Shown: positions 9,781 through 20,214, numbered from the stretch's first letter. The stretch is 22,451 bases of DNA from Gamarada debralockiae (GCA_002803225.1 NXFV01000137.1:1-22451); one strand, 5' to 3'. Notes: generated by a model from the letters alone, not told the origin. Program-made: numbers and translations.

Positions 9781-11464
9781 TCAAGAAAACGATCTCCGAG
9801 AATCCCTCCCGTCATACGGGACACCGAAACTCTCCAACAAATTCTTGGCCGCAACCTCACCGGTCTCGAAGGCACCGTGAACACATCCATTACCCACCTC
9901 GGTACAATGTTCACCAGCAAATTGAAGTCTCAAGCCACGATGTTCTTCCAACGCTCCAATCAAGAGTCCCGACTCATCACCGCTCTTCTCAACCGAGTAG
10001 GTACCAAAGCCAGCAAGCGGGTCTTGAGTCCAATGCGTAGTCTCGATGTTGATGAGTTGCGGGAGTTCCTTGTAGGGTTCCGTGCGAAGGACTTTGAACA
10101 AGGGCTCGAAAAACTCGTAGATGGCCTCTGGACTCGTCATGCTCTCGATACGCTGGGTCAATGGCTCGGCGATCTGGATACATAGTTCTTTCGTGCCGCT
10201 CATGATCCATAGATTACTCGTAACAGTAGCATATGACAAGATCGACGATTCATCGACTTTGGCGTCTGCTGGGAGTGGAGACGGGTAGTAGATGAATTGA
10301 TCGTTGTCCTTGGACCAGAAGACTTCGGAGAACTCGACAAAGACTTTGCCGAGGGCGCCGTAGCTGAATCTCTGGATGCCCGTTTCGATGGAGTTGGGAA
10401 GCTGAGGGTGGAAGTTGATCATCTTCCTGCGCAGGACTCCGAGAGGGGCGGTAACGATCACGGCGTCGGCTCTATAGCTGTGGGCTTCTTGCTCCTTGTA
10501 GGTGGAGTGGACGACGATGGACTGATCGTTGGACCCCCATTCGATGTCTTTCACCACCTCTCCAAGACGGATGCTGTCGGGATTGCGGAGGAGAGGCTCT
10601 GCGGTCCAGTTCACGATCTTGTCGTATCCGCCCTTCATGTACAGATTTCGCTCCGTCACGAAGTAGCTCAGATGCTTTGACGAAGCTTCCTCGATGCTGG
10701 TACCGATCCAGAGTTCGACTTCACGAGTGGCCTGCGGAGCCCAGCGCCTCTCATCAGAGGTGATGAGGGCGTGATTGGTGACGAATTCATGGACGAACTC
10801 CTTCACAGGACGATCCGGAGCATCCGGGTATTCCTCATAGAACCACTCGCAGTAATCCGCAAACTCATCCGCGACCTTCTTCGCCTTGAATTGCGAACCA
10901 GCACGTCCATCCCTTGTGTAGTATAGCGGTGTACCGTCATCGTAGTAGTATTCGATGCCGAGTTTAGGGATCAATTGGACGAGTTTGTTCTGCGAAGTTT
11001 CATGCATCCATGCGGCACCTAGGTTGAGAATGTGAGCATAATCTGAAGGGGGAGAGGACAAACAACCCACACTGTTGATGGTTGAGTGACAGCTCAACCA
11101 GCATACAATCGAAGATATTGTTTTCTTAGGTATATTTACCAATGTCTCTGGCAGCCTTTCCGTATTTTCTGCTGGTGAGGATCCGACCACCAATACGATC
11201 AGGACGCCCCTCGAGGATTGTTACACGGATGCCATGTCTCTGCAGAACAGAGGCAGCTCGCAAACCCGAAATTCCTGCACCCACGATAATTGCATGGCGT
11301 TGAGTGTTATTTGTCTCGAGCCCTTCAAGTTCGGGTTTCAGTGCAGTGAGCGTTGTTGCTGCACTCGAAATTGAAAGACTCGTTAGGTTTGGAATTGGAG
11401 TTGCATGGAGATCTATGTTTTTTGGATTTAGATCTCCAGCTGCTGATATGGATAGAGTTGACAT
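9781..11464 (-). CDS. FAD-dependent amine oxidase (polyamine oxidase/LSD1 fold)
   Basis: Two exons, 11464-11140 and 11042-9781, are joined across a 97-bp intron (gtaaat...ttcag) that completes GAT. The product has 528 aa, near the family's usual ~500. An N-terminal Ser/Thr-rich stretch of ~55 residues precedes the FAD-binding dinucleotide fold: HAIIVGAGISGLRAA (GAGISG at 62-67), then VTILEGRPDRIGGRI. LGAAWMHETSQN follows, then the substrate domain; VIVTAPLGVLRR (303-314) is typical. K341 in YGALGKVFVEF fits the lysine conserved near the flavin in polyamine oxidases and LSD1. The C-terminal flavin motif is FAGEHCTEVGNGCVHGAFET (483-502). It should oxidise an amine at a C-N bond, giving an aldehyde or shorter amine and H2O2. 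There is no signal peptide and the end (SFS) is not a clear peroxisomal tag, so it is probably cytosolic. No SWIRM domain is present, which argues against a histone demethylase. It is divergent from a HOL1-like transporter, suggesting a polyamine-type substrate; that is inference. Confidence 0.9.
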
Positions 11465-12541
11465 ATTGGGTAATCGACATCTGCGTATAATTCTTCATCG
11501 GCTTGGGGGAAAAGTTGTTAGATCAGTTCGTGAGGGTTTGATACTGGAAGTTTGGCCAGTTGGTTGGTGGTTTGGGTTGTTTTGTTGATTTGGTTGTGAA
11601 GCTCGATTGAATGACTCGAGCGTGTGCTGCCGTACGCAATGGTGGTTGGATCGCGAAGATGGGAGGAAATTTTGAGGCGACTTAATATCCCTTGTACTTG
11701 TACGCCCTCGGGCGCCGTAGATGGACCCTTATCTTTTCTCGCTAATTCGTCATGTCCCTTGCCCCTTTAGGGACTTTCCCGCGGCCGCTATGGGTCACTT
11801 GCCTTTCTAATTATTTCGTCACCCTTTGGTTTCACAATTTGCGCATGATCCATTTCCCCAGAAAAGAGGCTTTATCAAACCCCAGCTTCATTCTTCATCC
11901 GGAATGTCCAGTCGAGATATGCCAGTGAACGCTACATCTCGAGATTCAATTGTAGTTTCAGGGGCCATTCTAGGTCGTTTGCCCGATAAGGAGCGGGGTT
12001 CGTCGCAAGGACCTGCCACCTTTGGGATTCTAGCTCCGCTCAAGCTTTTTAGGAAGCTGATGTCCCCGTCGTTCTCAAGATAAGCACCCCGTAAAAAAAA
12101 ACTCTTCTTCTTATCAGTTCCCACCTCTTGTTGGGCAAGAAATATCAAATAAATACTGTAAATCTCACACAACAATGATAGCCATGCCCCTGTTTATTTT
12201 GGGGCTTCAGTATCTGGAAGTTGCCAGCCGTTCTCTTATCTCTTCGGCGTTTCCACTGTACTGTCCTCCTCTTGGTGACACTGCAGCGTGGAGATCTCTA
12301 CTTTAAACGCAGTAGCTCCTCCGTTTGACAGTGCCACCGCCCATCTCTTAAAAGCTTCTTCCTTTTCCAGTCCGTCACTCAAAAGTTTTGCAGCTCGTTG
12401 GCTTCTGACTTCACTCTCGATAACTCTACTTCATGTCGCATGCTCAATTTCTTCCTTCAATTGACTGAAGAGGGGCAGTCGCTCTCTCATTCTACCTGCA
12501 AGCTCAAATTTTGACTGCAGAGCTCCGTCTGGCGCGACAAG
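11465..12541. promoter_or_regulatory. Shared divergent promoter region, amine oxidase/MFS
   Basis: This 1.08-kb gap lies between the start codons of the divergent amine oxidase (-) and MFS transporter (+). It contains pyrimidine-rich stretches and a TATA-like atcaaataaata near 12145. Frames inside it (11826-12083 +, 11888-12175 -) have no recognisable product. No specific operator can be assigned by eye. Confidence 0.45.
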
Positions 12542-14194
12542 ATGGAGACAACCAACACCCCAACCGAAATCGACTTCCTCCCAGGTACATCGTACCTGAT
12601 CGAAACCGACTCTCACAATGAGGCCTCCCATCTCTTGCGCCACGGCGATATCGTCCTCTCTCCGCAGCCCACCACTTCACCAAACGACCCTCTCAATTGG
12701 TCCTTGCCCCGCAAATACTGGCATGCCTTTCTCGTCTGCTTTATCACTGGCCTCACAGCCGCGACCTCCAACGATGCCGGCTCTACCCAGTATGGCCAGA
12801 ACACCGATCTCAACATCTCGTACAACACGATGAACACTGCTGCTGGAGTTCTATTCATTGGTATCGGATACTGGACACTCTTGATGAGCCCTGCGGCCTG
12901 GTTGTATGGACGAAGAATTACGTACTTGGTGTGCTTGACATTGGGCATCATTGGCGCGATTTGGCTGGCACGAGTGCAGACAACCAATGACTCGGTCTTG
13001 AACCAGTTGTTCGTGGGAGCTTCAGAAGCATGCGCGGAAGCAAACGTGCAGCTTTCTCTGTCAGATCTCTTCTTCCAGCACCAAAGGGGAAGTGTGATAG
13101 GTGTCTATGTGCTTGCCACAAGTATCGGCACATACCTCGGCCCATTGATCGGTGGTTACATCGCTGATAGCAACGAGGGCTGGCGATGGGTCGGTTGGTG
13201 GAGTGTGATCATTTCCTTCGGTACCATCATCGTGTGTTTCTTCACCCTCGAAGAGACTATGTTCGAGCGCCCAGCCATCGATATGCCTGATGCAATCCAG
13301 GAAGGCGAGACTCACCCTGGCAAGTCATCGCCCGATCCTCAGAACGAGAAAACAGCGCTCGATCAGAGTCCCTCTGGTAACCAATCCGAGCTCCCTCCCG
13401 TTGAGTCCAACGATAAGCCCAAGACATACTGGCAAAGAATCAGACTCATCACCCCCGCACCAAATCTCGTCGGCTTCGGCTTTAAGCAATATTTCACTCG
13501 TCTACTCCACACTCTCCGCATCTTCTCTTTTCCAGCGGTCATATACTCCGGCATCCAATGGGGCGCTCAAGACGCCTGGCTGACATTCTACCTCACGCTC
13601 GAGGAAGACAACTGGACAACAGACCCATGGAACTACAGCGACGTCGGATCAGGAATCATGAACGTGCCTTGCCTTATCGGTGCCGTAATCGGCTGTTTTT
13701 ACGGCGGTTACCTCTCCGATAAATTCGTTCTCTGGCGCGCCAAACGCCGCGGCGGAATCCGCGAAGCAGAAGACAGACTGTGGCTCATGTATGCTTGTGC
13801 CCTCCTTTCTCCGGCCGGCATGCTCGTCTTCGGCATCGGCACAGCGAAATTCTGGTCCTGGCACGCTCCCTACGTTGGGCTCGGCATGATTGGATTTGGC
13901 TGGGGCTGCGCTGGTGATTTGTCGATGTCATATTTGATGGATGCGTACCCTGAGATGGTGTTGGAAGGCATGGTGGGCGTGTCGGTCATTAATAACACTA
14001 TTGGGATGATTTTCACGTTCAGCACGAGCCCGTGGCTCGCCGCGAGTGGGACGCAGAATACGATGATTGCGGTTGCGGTGCTGGATTTTTTCTTCATTAT
14101 GTTGACTGTTCCGATGATGATTTGGGGCAAATCTGCAAGACGCTGGACTCGTGGGCGATATGAGGAATTTGTTCGGATTCGAGATTCGTTGTAG
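12542..14194 (+). CDS. MFS transporter, DHA1 HOL1-like
   Basis: This is a single-exon gene of 550 aa. The start follows caagATGG, and the N-terminus has the pattern of fungal HOL1-like carriers: FLPGTSYLIE (12-21), GDIVLSPQP (35-43), NDPLNWSLPRKYW (48-60). About twelve hydrophobic helices follow, six on each side of a long polar loop (~240-300). The loop 2-3 motif is reduced to LYGRRITYL (121-129). The motif-C helix reads GTYLGPLIGGYIAD (196-209). In the second half YGGYLSDKF (387-395) precedes a basic loop WRAKRRGGIREAEDRLW typical of the group. It should be a plasma-membrane proton-coupled carrier for small cations or amines. Yeast Hol1 is an established polyamine transporter, which makes the divergent amine oxidase notable. 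Substrate is not shown by sequence; drug export is the main alternative. No truncation or frameshift is visible. Confidence 0.9.
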   Translation: METTNTPTEIDFLPGTSYLIETDSHNEASHLLRHGDIVLSPQPTTSPNDPLNWSLPRKYWHAFLVCFITGLTAATSNDAGSTQYGQNTDLNISYNTMNTAAGVLFIGIGYWTLLMSPAAWLYGRRITYLVCLTLGIIGAIWLARVQTTNDSVLNQLFVGASEACAEANVQLSLSDLFFQHQRGSVIGVYVLATSIGTYLGPLIGGYIADSNEGWRWVGWWSVIISFGTIIVCFFTLEETMFERPAIDMPDAIQEGETHPGKSSPDPQNEKTALDQSPSGNQSELPPVESNDKPKTYWQRIRLITPAPNLVGFGFKQYFTRLLHTLRIFSFPAVIYSGIQWGAQDAWLTFYLTLEEDNWTTDPWNYSDVGSGIMNVPCLIGAVIGCFYGGYLSDKFVLWRAKRRGGIREAEDRLWLMYACALLSPAGMLVFGIGTAKFWSWHAPYVGLGMIGFGWGCAGDLSMSYLMDAYPEMVLEGMVGVSVINNTIGMIFTFSTSPWLAASGTQNTMIAVAVLDFFFIMLTVPMMIWGKSARRWTRGRYEEFVRIRDSL

Positions 14195-14395
14195 GAATTG
14201 ATTGTTAATTTTTTGCTCTCTTGCTTCTAGGTCTGTACAAACATGGGATCTGTGGATGTAGGCAGAGATGAAGAGTGTAATACATTTGCTTGATACCCCT
14301 TTGCGCTTCACTTTCCTCAAATGCACTGAATTCATACAAAATTTATTCCCTTAAACCCTCCACACCTCTGGCGGCTTTTTTCATTCAAATATACC

Positions 14396-14907
14396 CTACG
14401 TCGCTGTCAACAAGTCCGAGTATGCTCCAGTACCAAGCATACAAAAACCTACCCTCGACCAAACAATATCATCGTCCTCATAGCTATACCCAGCAGCGCC
14501 TCGTCCGGGGATTTTTCGACGTCCGCATCCCGTTCCCAACGCCGTCGCCCCCATCCGCATCGCTAATACTCCTTCGCTCCCGCAGTCCCACAATGCTATG
14601 CTCTCCAGCGCCGCGGCATCCACGTGTATGCAGTAGTTATATGGCGGATGGCTGGCCCACCAAGCTGAACTTCCGACTTCTGCTCTCCCTTCACTCTTTA
14701 CCCAACCTTTAAACCCTCCCTAACAGCGTCCATCGAAGCCCCATCCAGCGCCTCACAATCCCCAACAACAGTCCACTCAAGCATCTCAGCCAGAATAGAC
14801 CCATCTGGCACGTCCAGATCAATCTCCATCTCCCTGTTCAATTTCTCATAAATCGACCCCAGGCAGTGTCGGAGGAGCAGGTACACTGGTGAATGACGAA
14901 TCCTCAT
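14396..14907 (-). CDS. Unknown small protein, probably two exons
   Basis: Exon 1 (14907-14715) and exon 2 (14664-14396) would join through a 50-bp intron (gtttaa...ttcag) to a 153-aa protein. Without splicing, the first frame stops at 14698 after about 69 aa. The residues look coding in both parts: YLLLRHCLGSIYEKLNRE and LAEMLEWTVVGDCEALDG, then WWASHPPYNYCIHVDAAALE and GYSYEDDDIVW. The donor is weak (gtttaa rather than gtrwgt), so a single-base frameshift in a once continuous frame is an alternative. Another donor-like gtaggt follows the DDDIVW codons, so the C-terminus may differ. The family is not recognised. It sits between the MFS carrier and the FMO, divergent from the FMO. Confidence 0.4.
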
Positions 14908-15980
14908 TTCTTTTGGGGGGATTTTTTGAAGAGGTACAGTACCGTCAGGACTTCGGTAGTTGTTTGGATCTTTCTATAGTTTGGCAGACTTTGCAGCTTT
15001 GAAGGTGTGGTGAGATGGCGAAGGCTTCGCGATGGGAGGTTGGTTGTGAAAGGTTATGCGTGAGTGGAGGAGTGGTGGAGGGGAGAATATGAGGTTAGAG
15101 GTCCGTAAGTGGGATTCCTAGGAAATATTCTGAGGGGACTATATGATAAGGGGTTTAAGTAGGATGTACTGTAGCATCTACGCGGAGTACTGAACCGGAG
15201 GAGTTGACGGGATGCCAGTTTATACTACTCATTGTTGAGGTACTATCCGTGAGAGGGCTCAGTATGCTTCCTTTTGGAAGCGAAGAGATCATCCACAATA
15301 TCCCAGAGAAAAAAGAAAAAATATATATTATTCTTCTTCCAGAACGAACGGATGAAGAGTGTAATTGCTTGTCTTTTGGGTGTTTGACTTTGGTCTTTGC
15401 CTCTGCCAATCCCGGCTTCGTTTAATATTGGTGGCTGCAAAAGCCTAACACCACTCCAAAGCTGCCCTTAGTACCTACCTATTTTCTTTCCTAAATTCTT
15501 TTCCTACACAAGCTAGATCTCAATAACGAGCTTCCTGCTCCGAACGAAACCTATTTCCTCTATCCAGATCACGTGCGATCACATGCTAGTGGTGTGTATC
15601 GAGCAATCTCCCTCAGGCATCTAAAAATACCTATCAATCCTACCCAACGACCGATGACAGGCTGCATCTGTACGAAGCCCCCACATCTCGTCAGCACGAC
15701 GATCATAACGCAAGAAAGGAGGCTGAACACCCAGTTTCGGCCTATGGATTGCTTATAAAGCTCCTCTCTCTTTCCGAGTTACTTTCTCTCCTGTGTGATG
15801 GGTTTGCGCTAGTCGAAGTTCATTCACGAAATCGCCGAGATTCTCAGATCAGCACCGAGGATTTCTCAACAGGTGCGACCCAGCTCATCCTACCTCTCAC
15901 TTTGCTTTTTCTCCACCTAGTTCAGTCTGGCAAACTCTACTATTGTCGTAAAGAGAGCCGCTAAGCGATTCCTCGCCACA
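14908..15980. promoter_or_regulatory. Divergent intergenic region upstream of FMO
   Basis: This 1.07-kb region should contain the promoters of the unknown small gene (-) and the FMO (+). A cacgtg E-box lies at 15570-15575, a good tataaa at 15754-15759 about 220 bp before the FMO start, and pyrimidine-rich sequence follows the TATA box, as in fungal core promoters. The small frames at 15573-15964 look like 5' leader, not genes. Confidence 0.45.
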
Positions 15981-18510
15981 ATGGCTTCTCAACCCAAAAC
16001 CGTCTGCGTAATCGGTTCGTCTGTCTTCTCCTTATGCCGCCTCGCAACCCCCACCAAACTACATTTCACTAACAACGCTCTTTCAGGCGGCGGCCCATCC
16101 GGTCTCGTAGCAGCCAAAGCCCTCACCTCTCTCCCAATCCAACCCGGATCCTTTCACGTGACTATTTTCGAAAAGACAAATCGCATCGGCGGTTTATGGC
16201 CTCTTTCCCCGGACCAAAACGAGGAGAACGAACGACTAGTCAACCCTTCTATGTGTACCAACCAATCACGCCACACGGTTTCATTCTCCGATCTTGCGTG
16301 GGAGGGGAAGAATGAGAAGGGTGTTGAGAAGTTTGCGCAGTTCCCCAAGGCTTGGGAGGTGGGGCAATATTTAGAACGGTATAGAGAGAAGTATGGCGAG
16401 GAGTGGGAGATTAGGACGGGGTGCAAGGTTGTAAAGGCTGAGAGAGGGGGGGAGGGATGGAATGTTCATGTTCATGTTACGGATGCTGAGCAGGGAGAGG
16501 CAGGAGAGATGGTGGTTGAAGTCCATGAGTTCGACCACGTGATTGTCGCTACTGGATTCTTTGGGGCTCCAAAGCTACCATCCTCTCTCTCGAGCACTCC
16601 ATCAGAGGTGCCAGTCTGGCACAGTTCGAGATTCAGAGATGTGAGGAGTCTTATTACGGATGGTGGGAGGTTGAAAGTGGACAGTAAGGGAAATGGAGAT
16701 GGAAAGAGGAAGATTGTTGTGGTTGGGGGCCAGATGAGTGGTGTTGAGGTCGCGGCGAACGTGGCCTTACAGCTTAGCGATTGTGTGAATGCACCTGGGA
16801 AGGAGATCATGGATTGGGTGGATTGGGAAGTTGTTCATGTGGTGCAGAAGCCGGTTTGGGTTATGCCCTTGTTTCTACCCCGCAATCCGCAATTGGATGG
16901 AGCTGAGAAGAATGAGAAGGTATGTATTTTTTTTGGTGACGTGCGGCCTACTTAGTTCTGGCTGACTTGCTTCTTAGATTAACAACCCAGCACCCGACTT
17001 CCTCCCCTGTGATCTGGTGTCCTACAACCTTTCGTACAAGCCACCTGGTGAACTGCAAAATACGGGTGGACACATAACGGTCGAAGCCGCGGAAGCAACT
17101 CATGGATTTCTCAATACATACCTTGGAAGTGACCAAAGTGAGTTAGGATATCCAGCATTAGCGATGGAAGGCCCATTACGCTCTGAGCCGCCATTCCTTG
17201 CTGTCAGCGATGAGTACACCGAGTTCGTCCGATCAGGCAACATTAAAATCGTTAGAGGACACGCCAAGGACTTTTCGAAGTTGAGCGAGCGTAGGATCTC
17301 AGTCGAGGACGATATGGATGCCAGCACCCCGAAGAAATCCCACGAAATCATGAACATCGCTGCAGTTATTCTCGCAACCGGCTTCGATGCCACCCCCTCT
17401 CTCTCTTTTCTTCCAAAAGAGATCCTTGGGTCGCTCCAATTCGATTCTAGCTGCGATGAGTTCCCCTTGGCATTGAATGTCAACACTGTCGTCAATCACT
17501 CTCTGTCATCACTTGGATTCGTCGGATTCTATCGCAGCCCCTATTGGGGCGTGATGGAGATGCAAGCTCGGTATCTCGCCAAACTCTGGAGTGGCGATGC
17601 CCAGGCCGTGAAAGCGTTGGAAGAAGATACGTCGATGGGCACGATGCTCAAGCTGCGGCGAGATCCAAGACAGGGACAGTTTCCAATGGGCGATTATGCG
17701 TATTTGATGGAATCATTCTCCAAAATCCTCGGAATCAAGCGTCTAGAACCAGACCCAACAAAAGATACCCGGTCGGGTCTTGTCTTCCCTCCACGCTACA
17801 CATACTCAAATTCGAGTGAAGCTGAGAAGGCAGAAACAGCCGCAGCGCTTACTGCTTTCAATGACACATTCACAGATTCGGAGAAGACGTGCAAGTTCCT
17901 TGCCCGAGCGGTGTTTAGAGCTATGCAGGGTGACTGGAAACTGGAGAGGCAGATCAAGAGTTTCATCAGTACGTATCCGTCGGGTACATTTAGTGCTGTG
18001 GCAAAGTTCCTGCCGAGACTGCCCACAGAAACCGGGTATGATGGGGAGTATTTGTATGTGGAGAGTGGTGAATTCTTAACTACGACGGGGATGAAATTTA
18101 CAGCGAAGCGAAGGTATGTCGACGCAAAATTTTCATTCGGCTCTAGTTGCATTTCTGTGACCCTTCCACTCTGTTGACTGAACATGGCGGAGATGAAAGA
18201 AAGCTGACCTCCTAGTTACGCTCATCGCTACGCCTCCTCAACAGACAGACTGTCGGCCTGGTTCACCAAACCCGACGACAAAACTGTCGACTACTTCTTC
18301 CACGAACTCGAATTCATCATACCTTCCACCGAATCTCGAGATCCAAACGCAGGCTGGAAAGCGAAGTCGTCACATTTTTGCACGCCTGACACATATGATG
18401 TGCAATATGAATTCAAGTTCCAAGGTGTGCAGCTGAAGGAGTGGGTCATGGCGTACACGGTCAAGGGCCCGCAAAAGGATTATAAACTCAAGAGTGTATA
18501 TAGACGCTGA
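15981..18510 (+). CDS. Flavin-containing monooxygenase fused to DUF6314
   Basis: Four exons, 15981-16014, 16087-16919, 16978-18113 and 18216-18510, give 765 aa; all introns are GT-AG and all joins keep frame. The start context is cacaATGG. The first intron is 72 bp with a perfect branch site (cactaac, 16067-16073); its removal joins VCVIG to GGPSGLVAAKAL, restoring the FAD loop G12-G-G-P-S-G17. Further FMO signs are IFEKTNRIGGLW (38-49), VIVATGF (163-169), an FMO-like VWHSSRFRD (188-196, without the usual leading FxG), the NADPH loop VVVGGQMSG (222-230) and ILATGFD (418-424). FMOs use NADPH and O2 to oxygenate N or S of small molecules. Residues ~603-765 match DUF6314: MQGDWKLER, YPSGTFSAVAKFLPR, GEYLYVESGEF, DYFFHELEF, then GPQKDYKLKSVYRR at the end. 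Usual FMOs are ~450-550 aa, so the C-terminal domain is extra. Substrate is unknown; the nearby amine oxidase and carrier suggest an amine. Confidence 0.9.
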
Positions 18511-18777
18511 TTGGGCTGAGAGGCGTTTGGAGAGGAGAGGCAGAGGATTGGGATAAATGTTTGGTGTATAGCTTAGGGCATGGCTGGTTGGAATGATACA
18601 TGGGCATTTTGAGTTTTGTCTCAAGTTCTGGCTGGGAAGATTAGAGCGATGTGTTCTCTGGTCACCATCAATAATTAGGCTTCATGAATAATACTATGGT
18701 AGTTCAACTCTAATCCCTCAATCTTCGTTCCACATTCGGTTGGTAAGTATGGCCGCTTCTACTCAGGCGCTAATCAC
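18511..18777. other. FMO 3' region
   Basis: This is downstream sequence of the FMO with no clear gene. A minus-strand frame at 18370-18624 overlaps the FMO end in antisense and shows no motif. The stretch leads into tandem repeats. Confidence 0.4.
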
Positions 18778-18888
18778 CCTTGGCTCACCCTCGGCTCACC
18801 CAGCTCACTTGAGCTGTCTGAGCAACCTGTGCAGTCCCTGAACAGCCCCTGAGCAACCTGAGCAGCCCCTGAGCAACTCGAGCAGTAC
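18778..18888. repeat. Short GAGCA/GCTCA tandem repeats
   Basis: ggctcaccc is repeated at 18782-18800 (ttggctcaccctcggctcacc), followed by about four degenerate ~20-bp units of the type cctgagcaacctgagcagcc up to 18888. It is a small minisatellite or the end of an element, at the boundary between gene space and AT-rich DNA. Confidence 0.6.
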
Positions 18889-18967
18889 CCACTTAATTAA
18901 TGAGGCTAGATAGTGGCTTATGGCGCATATTATATTATTTTTGTTATTGAGAAAACAAGTCGCGTCC

Positions 18968-18988
18968 TTCCTAAGCCAAGCTTAGGAA
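18968..18988. repeat. 9-bp perfect inverted repeat, 3-nt spacer
   Basis: ttcctaagc and gcttaggaa flank caa, forming a perfect 9-bp stem. It lies just before a sequence beginning tgttgggatc. Confidence 0.7.
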
Positions 18989-18995
18989 ACTAAGG

Positions 18996-19140
18996 TGTTG
19001 GGATCTATAACCTATCCCGACTGCTATAGTAATTAACCTCACTATAACAGTAACAGGCTTTCCGGGTTATATATAGATATAACAACTTGAGAGGAAAATT
19101 AGAGTATATTATTAACTATGTAAAAGGATCTAACTATCCT
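18996..19140. mobile_element. Possible degraded LTR-type fragment
   Basis: The segment begins tgttgggatctataacc and contains gggttatatatagatataaca ending at 19084, an imperfect inverse of its start. The TG...CA ends and the sequence style recall fungal copia-type LTRs. No target-site duplication, no partner copy and no coding remnant are visible here, so this is tentative. Confidence 0.3.
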
Positions 19141-19377
19141 AATATTATGGGATATATAAGACCGGTATGAGACGTTCATGACACATGGTAGCCTTAGGCA
19201 ACTGGCTGCTATATCAACATAATATCGACGGTTCGGTCCCACCACCTGTTTCAGCCAAGTTTTTGTTGGCAACCCTATGGAGTAGAGCCGCGCTCTCTAC
19301 GAGACAACAACAGACCAAAAGCGTCCTATCAAACGCTAAATTTTCTGCTTCCCAGATCGTGACCATACTACGATAAG

Positions 19378-19954
19378 ATGGAACATTTGGTTGACCCTAC
19401 CGAGCTTGGAAAAATTCAAGACTCCATCCCTAAAACACCCTGGCTCGATTTCGATCACGACACAATCCAAGAGTACGCTGTAGTCCCCTTCGAGGAATAC
19501 CCTCTCCAACGGGGATGGACCAAAGAGCAATTGCAACATCTTCGCCTCGGGGGCTTCAAAGACACAGATCCCGCATCGGCACTGGCCATGCGATGGCCTT
19601 CATCTCCTCCCAAGGTTGGTCGCCATTGACCGCGAAATCCAAGGGACGGCTGTCGAGCCAGTGAAACTTGCATCAGGCGAGGTGATTCTCCAGGTCAAGT
19701 ATGGTCTCAGATAAGCCGGCGCGTTGAGGGTCGTTCATAAAGGTTACGACCATCAAGTAACTGAGGATATGCTTCAGACTGAAGATGACATTCCAGGTCT
19801 CATGAGTAAGGAGAATCGTCTGATCTCGAGTTGGAGCCATACCGTGCCACTCTCGCGTGTTAAGAAGTGGCTAAGCAGCTGTGACCATAACCATGGACGG
19901 AGATGCAACGACAGCCGAGTTTCATCCGAGATCGCTATGATACACGGCAAGTGA
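19378..19954 (+). pseudogene. Broken N-terminus of a HET-type protein
   Basis: An ATG at 19378 opens a frame with the pattern found before the HET domain in fungal incompatibility proteins: EYPLQRGWTKEQLQHLRLGG, then DTDPASALA. That frame runs off at 19629. The continuation is in another frame: AIDREIQGTAVEPVKLASGE (from about 19622), then a TAA at 19712-19714, then the same frame goes on with LISSWSHTVPLSRVKKWLSS and CDHNHGRRCN, ending at TGA 19952-19954. So there is one frameshift between about 19588 and 19625 and one nonsense codon. The TAA could come from CAA and the TGA from TGG by RIP transitions. The HET domain core itself is missing: at 19964 a palindromic repeat and AT-rich DNA begin. 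HET proteins trigger non-self cell death in vegetative fusion; this copy cannot be functional. Family assignment is moderate, since only the N-terminal part is left. Confidence 0.6.
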
Positions 19955-19963
19955 TTAAAACCC

Positions 19964-20015
19964 ACCCGGTGTGAGCACTAAAAGCGGGAGCTAAGGCTTA
20001 GTACTCACACCGGGT
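19964..20015. repeat. Inverted repeat of 16-bp arms (acccggtgtgagcact)
   Basis: acccggtgtgagcact (19964-19979) is matched in inverse by agtactcacaccgggt (20000-20015) with one mismatch and a 20-bp spacer. It starts 10 bp after the last HET-type codon and looks like the terminus of an inserted element. Confidence 0.7.
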
Positions 20016-20021
20016 GTGAGT
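20003..20021. repeat. 19-bp palindrome, copy 1
   Basis: actcacaccgggtgtgagt is a perfect odd palindrome with one central base. It recurs 212 bp downstream with two symmetric changes. Downstream of it, ctaaaagac is shared with the second copy. Confidence 0.8.
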
Positions 20022-20214
20022 CTCCCCGCCATTACTAAAAGACACTATAATCACTTTAAAGTTACTTAATAACTAAACATTATAATAAATTAATTTATAT
20101 ATATATATATATAGCTGTAATTTAGAGCTTTAAATACCTTAATAAATAATTAAAATCGGATCTCTTTTCGTTAAGTAGTAAACTCCTGAAGTATAGCTAT
20201 TTTCGCTTACTAAG

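Noticed and set aside
9775..10185. Plus-strand open frame of 136 codons
   Set aside because: It is the antisense shadow of the amine oxidase C-terminus and has no motifs.
10297..10680. Plus-strand open frame of 127 codons
   Set aside because: Antisense shadow of the amine oxidase; the Gly/Val/Asp-rich composition follows from the opposite strand.
9781..11464. Histone demethylase (LSD1) identity for the amine oxidase
   Set aside because: No SWIRM or tower domain and a length of 528 aa; a small-amine oxidase is more likely.
13928..14335. Minus-strand frame of 135 codons
   Set aside because: Antisense to the MFS transporter end; low-complexity and without family features.
18778..18888. CRISPR-like array
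   Set aside because: Units are degenerate and contiguous, without unique spacers, and the genome is fungal; it is a minisatellite.
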